Source of the DNA: Alloalcanivorax venustensis ISO4
GTDB taxonomy: Bacteria > Pseudomonadota > Gammaproteobacteria > Pseudomonadales > Alcanivoracaceae
Reading direction: 5' to 3'
Length of the DNA stretch: 64,000 nt
NCBI RefSeq assembly: GCF_015356855.1
Contig: NZ_ARXR01000006.1
Location: forward strand, 62,001-126,000
The translations under genes and the position numbers were made by a program. The notes beneath the pieces are model-generated. The model saw nothing but the letters and a program-made list of their open reading frames with translations, was not told the DNA's origin and made no database searches. Positions 7,622 through 17,118 of the stretch are shown piece by piece. The first letter of the stretch is position 1; every line of letters starts with the position of its first letter.

Positions 7622-8977
7622 ATGTCAGAAGCCAATACGGTTATTCCGCTGCGTGAACATCAGGAGCCGGCCACCCAGGAGCCGCGCCGCTTCAAGGTGT
7701 TCACCGCACGCCAGTTGGACAAAATCGAACAATTGCAGCGCCTCGACGATGACGCCCGTTTCGCCATGCGCGTGGTGGCCAACGTGCTGCCGTTCCGCGT
7801 CAACGAATACGTGATCGAGGAACTGATCGACTGGGACAAGGTGCCCGACGACCCGATCTACCAGCTCACCTTTCCGCAGAAAGGCATGCTCGCACCGGAA
7901 CACTTCGACAAGGTGGCCGACGCCATGCGCGGCGGCGACAAGGCGGAGATCGACGCCGCCGTGGCCGAGGTCCGCGAGGCCCTCAACCCGCACCCCGCCG
8001 GGCAGATGGAACACAACATTCCGGAAGTGGACGGCGAAAAGATCGACGGCATTCAGCACAAGTACAACGAGACGGTGCTGTTTTTCCCCAGCCAGGGCCA
8101 GGTGTGCCACAGCTACTGCACCTTCTGTTTCCGCTGGGCGCAGTTCATCGGCGATAACGATCTCAAGATCGCCACCAAGGAAGCCGGCCAGCTCAAGCGC
8201 TATGTGCAGGCGCACCCGGAGATCACCGACATCCTGATCACCGGCGGCGACCCGCTGGTGATGAAAACCAAGAACCTGCGCGCCCACATCGAACCGCTGC
8301 TGGAGCTGGAGCAGATCCGCACCATCCGCATCGGCTCCAAGGCGCTCACCTTCTGGCCCCAGCGGGTAGTCTCCGACAAGGACGCCGACGACCTGCTCGA
8401 CCTGTTCCGTGAAGTGCAGGCCGCCGGCAAGCACCTGGCGCTGATGGCCCACTACAACCACTGGCGCGAGCTGGAGCCGGCCATCGCCCGGGAAGCGATC
8501 GCCCGGGTGCGCGAAACCGGCGCCCAGATCCGCGCCCAGGGCCCGCTGCTCGCGCACATCAACGACAATGCCGACGACTGGGCGCGCCTGTGGCAGACCC
8601 AGGTGGAGCTGGGCATCGTCCCCTACTACATGTTCGTGGAACGGGACACCGGCGCGCGCCGCTACTTCGAAGTGCCGCTGGCCCGCGCCTGGAATATCTA
8701 CCGCGACGCCATGAAGCAGGTCTCCGGCCTGGCGCGCACCGCCCGGGGCCCGAGCATGTCCAGCCACCCGGGCAAGGTGGAAATCCAGGGCGTCACCGAA
8801 GTCGCCGGCGAGAAAGTGTTCGTGCTGCGCCTGATCCAGGGCCGCAACCCGGACTGGGTACAGCGCCCGTTCTTCGCCAAGTACAACGAGGACGCCACCT
8901 GGCTCAACCACCTGGAGCCGGCGTTCGGCGAAGACAAGTTCTTCTTCGATGACGAGCTGGCGGCGATGGAAGACTAG
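7622..8977 (+). CDS. KamA-family radical SAM protein (lysine 2,3-aminomutase-like)
   Basis: A 451-residue protein of the KamA/YodO/YjeK family. The radical SAM cluster motif CHSYCTFC has Cys162, Cys166 and Cys169, followed by ITDILITGGDPLVM. Downstream lie the FWPQRVV and ALMAHYNHWRELEP segments and, near the C-terminus, SMSSHPGKVEIQGV. The start has AGGAG eight bases upstream. Relatives use SAM and pyridoxal phosphate to shift amino groups from C2 to C3 of lysine or glutamate. Neither a beta-lysine acetyltransferase nor efp is adjacent, so substrate and role are unresolved. It appears to be a single-gene unit. Confidence 0.8.
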   Translation: MSEANTVIPLREHQEPATQEPRRFKVFTARQLDKIEQLQRLDDDARFAMRVVANVLPFRVNEYVIEELIDWDKVPDDPIYQLTFPQKGMLAPEHFDKVADAMRGGDKAEIDAAVAEVREALNPHPAGQMEHNIPEVDGEKIDGIQHKYNETVLFFPSQGQVCHSYCTFCFRWAQFIGDNDLKIATKEAGQLKRYVQAHPEITDILITGGDPLVMKTKNLRAHIEPLLELEQIRTIRIGSKALTFWPQRVVSDKDADDLLDLFREVQAAGKHLALMAHYNHWRELEPAIAREAIARVRETGAQIRAQGPLLAHINDNADDWARLWQTQVELGIVPYYMFVERDTGARRYFEVPLARAWNIYRDAMKQVSGLARTARGPSMSSHPGKVEIQGVTEVAGEKVFVLRLIQGRNPDWVQRPFFAKYNEDATWLNHLEPAFGEDKFFFDDELAAMED

Positions 8978-9016
8978 GATCGCGGCCCGTCAGGCGCGGC
9001 AGCGGCCGGTCGACGC

Positions 9017-9889
9017 TCAAAGCAGCGCGGCCAGCCGCGTCAGCGCCCGCTCCACCCGGTTGTCCCAGCGCACCGCGCAATTCAAACGCAAACAGTGATC
9101 GAACTTGCCGGAGGCGGAAAACAGCGCCCCCGGCGCGAAGTTCACACCCGCGTCCAGGGCCCGCTCCGCCAGCTCGGTGGTGTTCACCCGGCCGGGCAGT
9201 TCCAGCCACAGCACGAAACCGCCCTCGGGCCGGCTGACCCGGGTCTTCGTGGGAAACAGCTCGGTGACCCGGTCGGTCATGCGCGCCACCGCCTTGGCGT
9301 GCAAGCTTCTCACCCGCCGCAGATAACGGTCGTAGTGACCCTTTTCCAGGAAATGCGCCAGCGCCAGTTGTGACGGCGTGGCCACCGACACCGTATTGAT
9401 GAACTGCAGATACTGCGCCCGTTGAAAATCCCGCCCGGGCACCAGCCAGCCCACGCGCATCCCCGCCGACAAGGTCTTCGAGCACGACGAGCAGTAGTAC
9501 ACCAGGCCGTCCCGGTCCCAGGCCTTGATGGGCAGCGGGCGCGTGCCGCTGAGCGACAGGTCGCCGTAGATGTCATCCTCCACCAGCGGCACGTCGTGGT
9601 CCGTCAGCAGACGCAGCAGCGCCTGTTTGCGGCTGTCCGGCATGCGCGTGCCCAGCGGATTCGAGAAGTTGGGCACCATCACGCAGGCGGCCACCGGCCA
9701 GCGCTCCAACGCCAGCGTGAGCGCCTCCAGGGACAGGCCCTGGATCGGGTCGGTGGGAATCTCCAGGGCCTTGAGGCCGAGGGATTCGATCACCTGCAGC
9801 AGGCCGTAGTAGGTGGGCGACTCAATGGCCACGGTGTCGCCCGGCCGGGTCAGCATGCGCAGGGCGATGGCGGTGTTGCTGCTGGCGCT
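9017..9889 (-). pseudogene. 5'-truncated MocR/PdxR-type aminotransferase regulator
   Basis: The frame encodes the C-terminal 280-290 residues of a class I/II aminotransferase-like protein. It has TRPGDTVAIESPTYYGLL, MVPNFSNPLG, VEDDIYGDLSL, the PLP-lysine region YCSSCSKTLSAGMRVGW and PEGGFVLWLELPG. Full MocR-type proteins are about 470 residues, with an N-terminal GntR winged helix and the first part of the aminotransferase fold. Here similarity stops at about nt 9885, and the codons upstream (to a stop near 10043) look unrelated. I call it a decayed remnant. An internal start at 9856 would still give a 279-residue product, but one lacking the DNA-binding domain. Confidence 0.6.
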
Positions 9890-9977
9890 GCTGTATCCGG
9901 TCTTTTTCAGCGCCGACGCGCCACCGCTGCCGGCGCCCGCGGCGACCCCGCCGCAGTGGTGGCTGAGCGTTATGTAA
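9855..9977 (+). CDS. Possible 40-residue secreted peptide at the mocR break point
   Basis: A short + strand frame, ATG 9855 (or ATG 9867) to TAA 9977. It has a convincing signal-peptide profile: MRRAMAVLLLALLYPVFFSA, then a proline/alanine-rich tail ending PPQWWLSVM. The second ATG has AGG five bases upstream. It overlaps the truncated 5' end of the mocR remnant on the opposite strand and lies upstream of recC. Such an overlap can arise by chance in GC-rich DNA, so this is a candidate only, with no family recognised. Confidence 0.3.
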   Translation: MRRAMAVLLLALLYPVFFSADAPPLPAPAATPPQWWLSVM

Positions 9978-10078
9978 CCGCCGCGGCAGCCGGCACTTTT
10001 TCTTTGCGGGTGAGTCGCTTAGGCTTGGCGGGCGGCCCGCCCGGGCCGTGGATACGGGATGCTCAGGGGAAGGCGGCG

Positions 10079-13000
10079 ATGCACAACGGTTTCATGGTGT
10101 TGCACGGCAACCGGCTGGAGACGCTCACCGAGCTGGTGGCGGACTGGCTGCGGCAACACCCGCTGGCGCCGCTGGACGAGGAGATCTTCCTGGTCCAGTC
10201 CAACGGCATGGCCCAGTGGCTGAAATTGCAGCTGGCCGGGGCGCTGGGCATCAGCGCCGGTTTCCAGTTCCAGATGCCCGCCCGCTTTCTGTGGAGCGCC
10301 TACCGCACCGCGCTCGGTGAAGACCGGGTGCCACGCACCTCGCCGTTCGACAAGTCGCGGCTGCTGTGGCGCCTGTACCGGCTGCTGCCCACCCTGCTCG
10401 ACGCCCCCCATTTCGGTCCGCTGCGCCACTTCCTGGCCGACGACGTGGACGGCCGCAAACGCCACCAGTTGGCGGAACGGCTGGCGGATCTGTTCGACGC
10501 CTACCAGGTCTACCGGGCCGACTGGCTGGCGGACTGGGAACGGGGCGACGACCGGCTGCGCCGCGCCGAGGACCGCGACCGCTTCGACGACTTCCCCGCC
10601 AGCCAGCTGTGGCAGGCGCATTTGTGGCGCGCCCTGCTCGCGGACATGGAGGCGGACAAACAGGGGCTCAGCCGCAGCGCCATTCACCGGGCCTTCGTCG
10701 ACACCCTGCAACAGGACACTCTGCAACAGGATACGCCGCCGGCGGGGCTGCCGCGCCGGCTGATCATTTTCGGCATCAGCGCCCTGCCCCAGCAGGCACT
10801 GGAAGCCCTGGCGGCGCTCAGCCGCCACTGCCAGATCCTGATGCTGGTGCAGAACCCCTGCCAGCATTACTGGGCCGACATCGTCGAGGACAAACAGCTG
10901 CTGCGCCGTCAGCTCGACAACCGCAAACGTCACCTCACCGCGTTGCCGGACAACCCGATCAATCCGCTGCTCGCCGCCTGGGGCAAGCAGGGCCGCGATT
11001 TTATCGGCCTGCTCTACGACCACGACGACCCGGACAGTTACCGCAGCGCCTTTCAGAACCAGATCGATCTGTTCGAGAACCTGGAGCCGCGCACCCTGCT
11101 GCAACGGTTGCAGCAGGACATTCTCGACCTGGAGCCGCTGCCGCCCCCCGGAGAACAGCCGCCGCTGGCGGCGGACGGCTCTCTGCGCTTCCGCATCGGC
11201 CACAGCGCCCAGCGGGAGGTGGAGATTCTGCAGGACGAGCTGCTGGACCGCTTCAGCGCCGACCCGGACCTGCAGCCCCGCGACGTGATCGTCATGGTGC
11301 CGGACATCGAAGCCTATGCGCCGCACATCGACGCCGTGTTCGGCCGCCTGGAGCGGGACGACCCGCGCTACCTGCCCTACACGCTCAGCGATCGCAGCGC
11401 CGGCGCCGCCTCGCCGCTGGCCCAGGCGGTGGAGTCGCTGTTGCATCTGCCGCAGTGGCGCTTCACCGCCACCGACATCCTCGACCTGCTGGACGTGCCG
11501 GCCGTGCGCGAGCGCTTCGGCATCGACGAGAGCGACCTGCCGCAGCTGGCCCGCTGGATCGACCAGGCGCGCATCCGCTGGGGCCTGAACAGCGAACAAC
11601 GGGAAACCCTGGAGGTGCCCGGCTTCGAGCAGAACAGCTGGGCGTTCGGGCTGAAACGCATGCTGGCCGGCTACCTGCTCGGCGACGGCCCGGCCTGGAT
11701 GGGCATCGAGCCGCTGGACGAAGTGGCCGGCCTGGGCGCCGAGCTGGCCGGGCGCCTGGCGCGCCTGCTCGACACCCTGGAACACCACTGGCGCCAATGC
11801 CGCCGTGACGGCGGCGCCCGCGACTGGCGAGAGCGCTTCACCGCCCTGCTCGACGATCTGTTCCTGCCCGTGGACGAAGCGGACCAGAACCTGGACGCGG
11901 GCCTGCGCGACGCCCTCAACGACTGGATCGCCGCCTGCGACGAAGCGGATTTCGACAGCCCGCTGCCGCTCACCGTGGCGCGCCGGCCGCTGCTCGACGC
12001 CCTCAACGCGGAAAGCCTGTCGCAGCGGTTCATGGCCGGGCGCATCAACTTCTGCACGTTGATGCCGATGCGCGCTATCCCGTTCCGCCATGTGTGCCTG
12101 CTGGGCATGAAGGACGGCGACTACCCGCGTCAGCAGCAGCCCATGGATTTCGACCTGATGCGCCAATGGGGCAACTACCGGCCCGGCGACCGCTCGCGCC
12201 GCGACGACGACCGCTACCTGTTCCTGGAGGCCCTGCTCAGCGCCCGCGACAGCCTCTACATCAGCTGGACCGGCCGCAACGTGCGCGACAACAGCGAACG
12301 CCCGCCTTCGGTGCTGGTGGCGCAACTGCGCGACCACATCAACCAGCGCTGGCGCGTGGACCGGGGCGAACCGGTGGACGCCCTCACCGTGGCGCACCCG
12401 CTGCAGCCGTTCAGCCCGGACTATTTCGACGCCGACGATGACCGGCTGCACACCTACGCCAACGAATGGCGCGCCCTGCACCAGGGCGACGCGCCCCGGG
12501 CGCGCAATGAACAGCCGCTGGCGCCGCTGGAAACCGGCGAGCCGGTCACCTGCGCCGCCCTGGGCCGCTTTCTCAAGCAGCCGGTGGCGCACTTTTTCGA
12601 GCACCGTCTGAAAGCCCGGCTCCGACAGGAACGCCGCGTGCTGGACGACACCGAGCCGTTCGCCTTCGACGGTCTGCAACGCTTCCAGCTGCAGGATCAA
12701 CTGCTCAGCGAGGCCCTGCGCGCCGGCCCCGACCAGGCCGACGCCGCCATGGCCGCCGGCCTGGACCGGCTCGCCGGCAGCGGCGACCTGCCCCTGGCGC
12801 CGTTCACCGAAGGCAGCCGCGACAGCCTGTTGATGCCGCTGTCCCAGCCGCTGGCGCAGTACTTCGCCCTGCTGGCCGAATGCGGGGAACGGCGGGCGCA
12901 GCAGGAAATCCGCCTGCAGGCGGGGCCGCTGCTGATCGAGGACTGGCTCACCGACCTGCGCGGCAGCAACGCCGACCCGCGGCGGCTGGTGCTGCACACC

Positions 13001-13468
13001 GGCCGCCTCAAGGACCGCTTCGACAAGGTCACCCCGGAGTGGACCCTGCACCTGGCCGCCTGCGCCGCCGGCCACCCACTGACCACGCACCTTCAGGGCC
13101 AGGACGGCCGCCTGACCCTGCCGCCGCTGGCCCGCGACGCCGCCCAGCAGCACCTGGACCGCATCGGCCAGGCCTGGCGCCAGGCCCTGTGTGAGCCGCT
13201 GCCCATCGCCTGCGCCACCGCGTTCGCCTGGCTCAAGGGGGAGGAGAAGGACAACGGCGAATACGAGGCCCGCAAGCAGTTCGAATCCGGCTTCATGCAC
13301 ACCGGCGAACAGGAAAAAGAGCCGGCCCTGGCGCGCGCCTGGACCGGCTTCGACGCCCTGCTCGCGCCCCGCCACGGCGACCTCAGCGCCTTCGAATACT
13401 GGACCGGGCAGCTCTACGCGCCGCTGTACGCGCACGCCCAATGGCACGAACCGGGGGAGCCGGCATGA
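10079..13468 (+). CDS. recC: Exodeoxyribonuclease V gamma subunit RecC
   Basis: A 1129-residue protein, close to the 1122 of E. coli RecC. ATG 10079 (MHNGFMVLHGNRLETL) follows GGGGAAGG. The N-terminal SNGMAQWLKLQLA, RFLWSAYR and DPDVI-type (QPRDVIVMVPDIEAY) segments and the later FCTLMPMRAIPFRHVCLLGM match RecC's inactive helicase-like domains. RecC holds the RecBCD complex together and scans for Chi sites while the complex unwinds and degrades DNA from double-strand ends. Its stop overlaps the recB start (ATGA). Confidence 0.96.
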   Translation: MHNGFMVLHGNRLETLTELVADWLRQHPLAPLDEEIFLVQSNGMAQWLKLQLAGALGISAGFQFQMPARFLWSAYRTALGEDRVPRTSPFDKSRLLWRLYRLLPTLLDAPHFGPLRHFLADDVDGRKRHQLAERLADLFDAYQVYRADWLADWERGDDRLRRAEDRDRFDDFPASQLWQAHLWRALLADMEADKQGLSRSAIHRAFVDTLQQDTLQQDTPPAGLPRRLIIFGISALPQQALEALAALSRHCQILMLVQNPCQHYWADIVEDKQLLRRQLDNRKRHLTALPDNPINPLLAAWGKQGRDFIGLLYDHDDPDSYRSAFQNQIDLFENLEPRTLLQRLQQDILDLEPLPPPGEQPPLAADGSLRFRIGHSAQREVEILQDELLDRFSADPDLQPRDVIVMVPDIEAYAPHIDAVFGRLERDDPRYLPYTLSDRSAGAASPLAQAVESLLHLPQWRFTATDILDLLDVPAVRERFGIDESDLPQLARWIDQARIRWGLNSEQRETLEVPGFEQNSWAFGLKRMLAGYLLGDGPAWMGIEPLDEVAGLGAELAGRLARLLDTLEHHWRQCRRDGGARDWRERFTALLDDLFLPVDEADQNLDAGLRDALNDWIAACDEADFDSPLPLTVARRPLLDALNAESLSQRFMAGRINFCTLMPMRAIPFRHVCLLGMKDGDYPRQQQPMDFDLMRQWGNYRPGDRSRRDDDRYLFLEALLSARDSLYISWTGRNVRDNSERPPSVLVAQLRDHINQRWRVDRGEPVDALTVAHPLQPFSPDYFDADDDRLHTYANEWRALHQGDAPRARNEQPLAPLETGEPVTCAALGRFLKQPVAHFFEHRLKARLRQERRVLDDTEPFAFDGLQRFQLQDQLLSEALRAGPDQADAAMAAGLDRLAGSGDLPLAPFTEGSRDSLLMPLSQPLAQYFALLAECGERRAQQEIRLQAGPLLIEDWLTDLRGSNADPRRLVLHTGRLKDRFDKVTPEWTLHLAACAAGHPLTTHLQGQDGRLTLPPLARDAAQQHLDRIGQAWRQALCEPLPIACATAFAWLKGEEKDNGEYEARKQFESGFMHTGEQEKEPALARAWTGFDALLAPRHGDLSAFEYWTGQLYAPLYAHAQWHEPGEPA

Positions 13469-16400
13469 ACGCTGAACGACCGCTGCCGATCACCTTCCCG
13501 CTGCACGGCACCCGGCTGATCGAGGCCAGCGCCGGCACCGGCAAGACCTTTACCCTGGCCGCCCTCTACCTGCGCCTGGTGCTGGGCCACGGCGACGACG
13601 GGGACCACAACAACGCCTTCCACCGGCCGCTGCTGCCGCCGGAAATCCTGGTGGTGACCTTCACCGAAGCGGCCACCGAGGAACTGCGCGAGCGTATCCG
13701 CCACCGCCTCGCCGAAGCCGCCCGCCTGTTCGCCGACCCTGACGCCGAAGCCAGCGACCCGGTGCTCGCCGAGCTGCTCAACGATTACCGCGAACCCGAG
13801 CAACGCGCCCGCTGCGCCCAGCGTCTGGAGGCCGCCGCGCAATGGATGGACGAAGCCGCCGTCTACACCATCCACGGCTTCTGCAACCGCATGCTCAAGC
13901 AGCACGCCTTCGATTCCGGCAGCCTGTTCAGCCTGGAACTGCAGGAGGACGCCAGCGACGAGCAGCAGCAGGCCGCCCGCGATTACTGGCGCACCGTGAT
14001 CGCCGATTTCCCGGTCAGCGCCGCCAATGCCCTGCAAAGCGACAACCTGGGCAACCCGGACGCCCTGCTGGCCGCCTGCCGCCCGCTGCTGGGCCTGCGC
14101 GAAGCGGACCCGGACGTGCTGCCGCAAAGCGTGCGCCACTGGCTCACGCTCACCGGCCCGCAGGCGGACACGGAGCAGCGGGCGCGGCAACAGCTGGCCG
14201 CCGAACTGCCGGACTTTCTGGAATGGGTGCGCGCCGCGCGCGACAACAAATGGCTCAACGGCAACAGCTACCGCACTAACAGCCTGCCGGGCATGCTGCA
14301 GACCCTGCAGCGTTACGCCAACGGCGAGCGACTGAACGACAAGGGCTACGAGACGCTGGCGAAGTTTTCCCACGACGGCATGAAGCTCACCAAGGCGGGC
14401 CAGGCCCACCGACCGGACTTCGCTTTCTGCCAGGCCCTGGACGCGGTCATGGAAGGGCGCGCCAACACCCGCCTGCCGCGCACGGATCTGCTCGCCCACG
14501 CCGCCGCCTGGATTCATCAGCGGGTGGACAAGGTGCGCCGCCAGACCGCCACCATCGGCTTCGACGACATGCTCAGCCGCCTGCACGATGCCCTGCACGG
14601 CGACAACGGCGAGCGGCTCGCCGAGGTGATCCGCACCCAGTTCCCGGTGGCGCTGATCGACGAATTCCAGGACACCGACCCCACCCAGTACGGGATTTTC
14701 TCGGCGCTGTACGGGGGCCGCGAGGCGGACTTGGCTGACAAGCGCACCGGCTGGTTTATGATCGGCGACCCCAAGCAGGCGATCTACGCCTTCCGGGGCG
14801 CCGACGTCTTCACCTATCTGAAAGCGCGCCGCGCCACCGAAGGCAACCACTACACCCTGGACAAGAACTTCCGCTCCGCCGAGGCCATGGTGGAGGCGGT
14901 GAACCATTTGTTCACCTACAGTCAGGAGGCGTTCGGCGATGTCTTCATGATGGACAACGCCATCCCCTTCGAGACGGTGAAAGCCCAGGGGCGCAAGGAA
15001 GAGCTGCTGGTGGACGGTGCGCCCAAGGCCGGCGTCACCCTGTGGGTGGAGGACCGGGACAAACCGGTGAGCGCCGGCCCCTATCGCGAAGAGCAGGCGG
15101 CCCGCTGCGCCAACCACATCGCCCACCTGCTCAACGGCGCGGAACAGGGCGTCACCGGCTTCCGCGACGGCGACGGCTTCACCCCGCTGCACCCCAACGA
15201 CATCGCCATCCTGGTGCGCGACCGCATTGAGGCCAAGGCGGTGCGCGACGCGCTGATGGAACGCCAGGTGCGCAGCGTTTATTTGTCCGATCAGGATTCC
15301 GTGTTCGCCCAGCCGGAAGCCTTCGACCTGCTGCTGATTCTGCACGCCTGCGCGGCGCCGGAATCCGACAGCCGGGTGCGCAGCGCCCTGGCCTGCTCGG
15401 TGCTCGACCTGGCCTACGCAGAGCTGGACGCGCTCAACCAGGACGAGGTGCGCTGGGAAAAGACCGTGGAGCAGTTCCACGGCTACCGCCACCAGTGGCG
15501 CACCCAGGGCGTGCTGCCAATGCTGCGCGGCCTGCTGATGGAGTTCCAGGTGCCCGCCCGGCTCAGCCAGAGCCTGGACGGCGAGCGCGCCCTGACCAAC
15601 CTGCTGCACCTGGCCGAGCTGCTGCAGCAGGCCGCCACCCGCCTGGACGGCGAGCAGTCGCTGATCCGCTATCTGGAAGACGCGGTGGAGAGCGCCGTGG
15701 AAGAGCAGCGCTCCGGCAGCAAGGAGAGCATCCTGCGCCTGGAAAGCGACGACGACCGGGTCAAGGTGATCACCATCCACAAGTCCAAGGGCCTGGAATA
15801 CCCGCTGGTGTACCTGCCCTTTATCTGCGGCTTCCGCCCGGCGGACAAGAACAAGCCGCCGCTGCGCTACCACGAGAACGACCACCTCAATGTGTCCCTG
15901 GAGCCGGACGACAGCGTCGAGCACAAGGCCGACCACGAGCGGCTGGCCGAGGACATGCGCCTGCTCTATGTGGCGCTGACCCGCGCCCGCCACGTCTGCA
16001 CCCTGGGCCTGGCGCCCTACATCAAGGGGCGCGGCAAACAGAACCAGCTGGAACGCAGCGCCGTGGGGCGTCTGCTGTTCGGCCGCGGCGTCGCCAACGA
16101 CGGCCTGATGGCGGCGCTGGCACCGCTGGCCTGCGACGCCATCACCGTGATGGCCCCGCCGGACAGCGACCTGGAGGTCTACCGGCCCACGGAACAGGCC
16201 ATGACGCTCAGCGACGAGCTGCGGCTTCCGGCCCGGCAGCGGGAGCCCTGGTGGATCGCCAGCTACAGCGCGCTGAAACAGGTTCAGGAAACCCTGGCCC
16301 CGGCGGATCCGCGCGGCGATCAACTGGCGGAACAGCACAACGAGGACAGCGACCCGGCGGACGTGGACCAGCCGCCACGGCCGGACAGCATCCACGCCTT

Positions 16401-17118
16401 CCCGCGCGGCGCCGCGCCCGGCACCCTGCTGCACGACCTGCTTGAGCAGGCCGCCGACCAGCGCTTTGCTCAGACCCTGGCCGAGCCCGCCGACTTCGAT
16501 CTCAACCTGGAAGAAAAGCTGCGCGCCCGGGGCTGGCAGGACCACAGCGACGTGATCCGTGACTGGTGGAAACAAACCCTCAGGGCCGAGCTGCCGCTGG
16601 CCGAGGGGCGCATCAGCCTGGCGACGCTGAACACCTATGTGCCGGAACTGGAATTCGTGTTCCCCGCCCACCGGGTCAAGGTGGCGGAGATGGACGCCCT
16701 GATCCGCCGGCATATTCATCCGCAGCATCCACGCCCACGGCTGGAAGCGGACACCCTCAACGGCATGCTGAAAGGCTTTATCGATCTGGTGTTCGAGCAC
16801 GACGGCAAATACTACGTGCTGGACTACAAATCCAACTGGCTGGGCGCCGACGACCAGGCCTACACCCGGGACGCGATGACCGACGCGGTGCTGGAGAAAC
16901 GCTACGAGGTGCAGTACGTGCTCTATCTGCTCGCCCTGCACCGCCTGCTGCGCAGCCGCCTCGGCGACGGCTATGACCCGGAGCAGCACCTGGGCGGCGC
17001 CGTCTATGTGTTCCTGCGCGGCCTGCGGGGCCCGGCGGCGGGCACCGTGTTCGACCGGCCGGATACCGCCCTGATTGAAGCGCTGGATGCGCAGTTCGGA
17101 GGCGCCCATGCAAACTGA
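13465..17118 (+). CDS. recB: Exodeoxyribonuclease V beta subunit RecB
   Basis: A 1217-residue SF1A helicase-nuclease. Walker A is ASAGTGKTFTLAALYLRL near residue 25 and the Walker B region is ALIDEFQDTDPTQYGIF near residue 400. Further motifs are GDPKQAIYAFRGAD, ITIHKSKGLEYPLVYLPF and LLYVALTRARH. The C-terminal nuclease domain carries the catalytic YVLDYKSNWLG. It is the slower 3'-5' motor and sole nuclease of RecBCD and loads RecA. The start MNAERPLP overlaps recC, and the stop overlaps recD by 11 nt. Confidence 0.97.
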   Translation: MNAERPLPITFPLHGTRLIEASAGTGKTFTLAALYLRLVLGHGDDGDHNNAFHRPLLPPEILVVTFTEAATEELRERIRHRLAEAARLFADPDAEASDPVLAELLNDYREPEQRARCAQRLEAAAQWMDEAAVYTIHGFCNRMLKQHAFDSGSLFSLELQEDASDEQQQAARDYWRTVIADFPVSAANALQSDNLGNPDALLAACRPLLGLREADPDVLPQSVRHWLTLTGPQADTEQRARQQLAAELPDFLEWVRAARDNKWLNGNSYRTNSLPGMLQTLQRYANGERLNDKGYETLAKFSHDGMKLTKAGQAHRPDFAFCQALDAVMEGRANTRLPRTDLLAHAAAWIHQRVDKVRRQTATIGFDDMLSRLHDALHGDNGERLAEVIRTQFPVALIDEFQDTDPTQYGIFSALYGGREADLADKRTGWFMIGDPKQAIYAFRGADVFTYLKARRATEGNHYTLDKNFRSAEAMVEAVNHLFTYSQEAFGDVFMMDNAIPFETVKAQGRKEELLVDGAPKAGVTLWVEDRDKPVSAGPYREEQAARCANHIAHLLNGAEQGVTGFRDGDGFTPLHPNDIAILVRDRIEAKAVRDALMERQVRSVYLSDQDSVFAQPEAFDLLLILHACAAPESDSRVRSALACSVLDLAYAELDALNQDEVRWEKTVEQFHGYRHQWRTQGVLPMLRGLLMEFQVPARLSQSLDGERALTNLLHLAELLQQAATRLDGEQSLIRYLEDAVESAVEEQRSGSKESILRLESDDDRVKVITIHKSKGLEYPLVYLPFICGFRPADKNKPPLRYHENDHLNVSLEPDDSVEHKADHERLAEDMRLLYVALTRARHVCTLGLAPYIKGRGKQNQLERSAVGRLLFGRGVANDGLMAALAPLACDAITVMAPPDSDLEVYRPTEQAMTLSDELRLPARQREPWWIASYSALKQVQETLAPADPRGDQLAEQHNEDSDPADVDQPPRPDSIHAFPRGAAPGTLLHDLLEQAADQRFAQTLAEPADFDLNLEEKLRARGWQDHSDVIRDWWKQTLRAELPLAEGRISLATLNTYVPELEFVFPAHRVKVAEMDALIRRHIHPQHPRPRLEADTLNGMLKGFIDLVFEHDGKYYVLDYKSNWLGADDQAYTRDAMTDAVLEKRYEVQYVLYLLALHRLLRSRLGDGYDPEQHLGGAVYVFLRGLRGPAAGTVFDRPDTALIEALDAQFGGAHAN

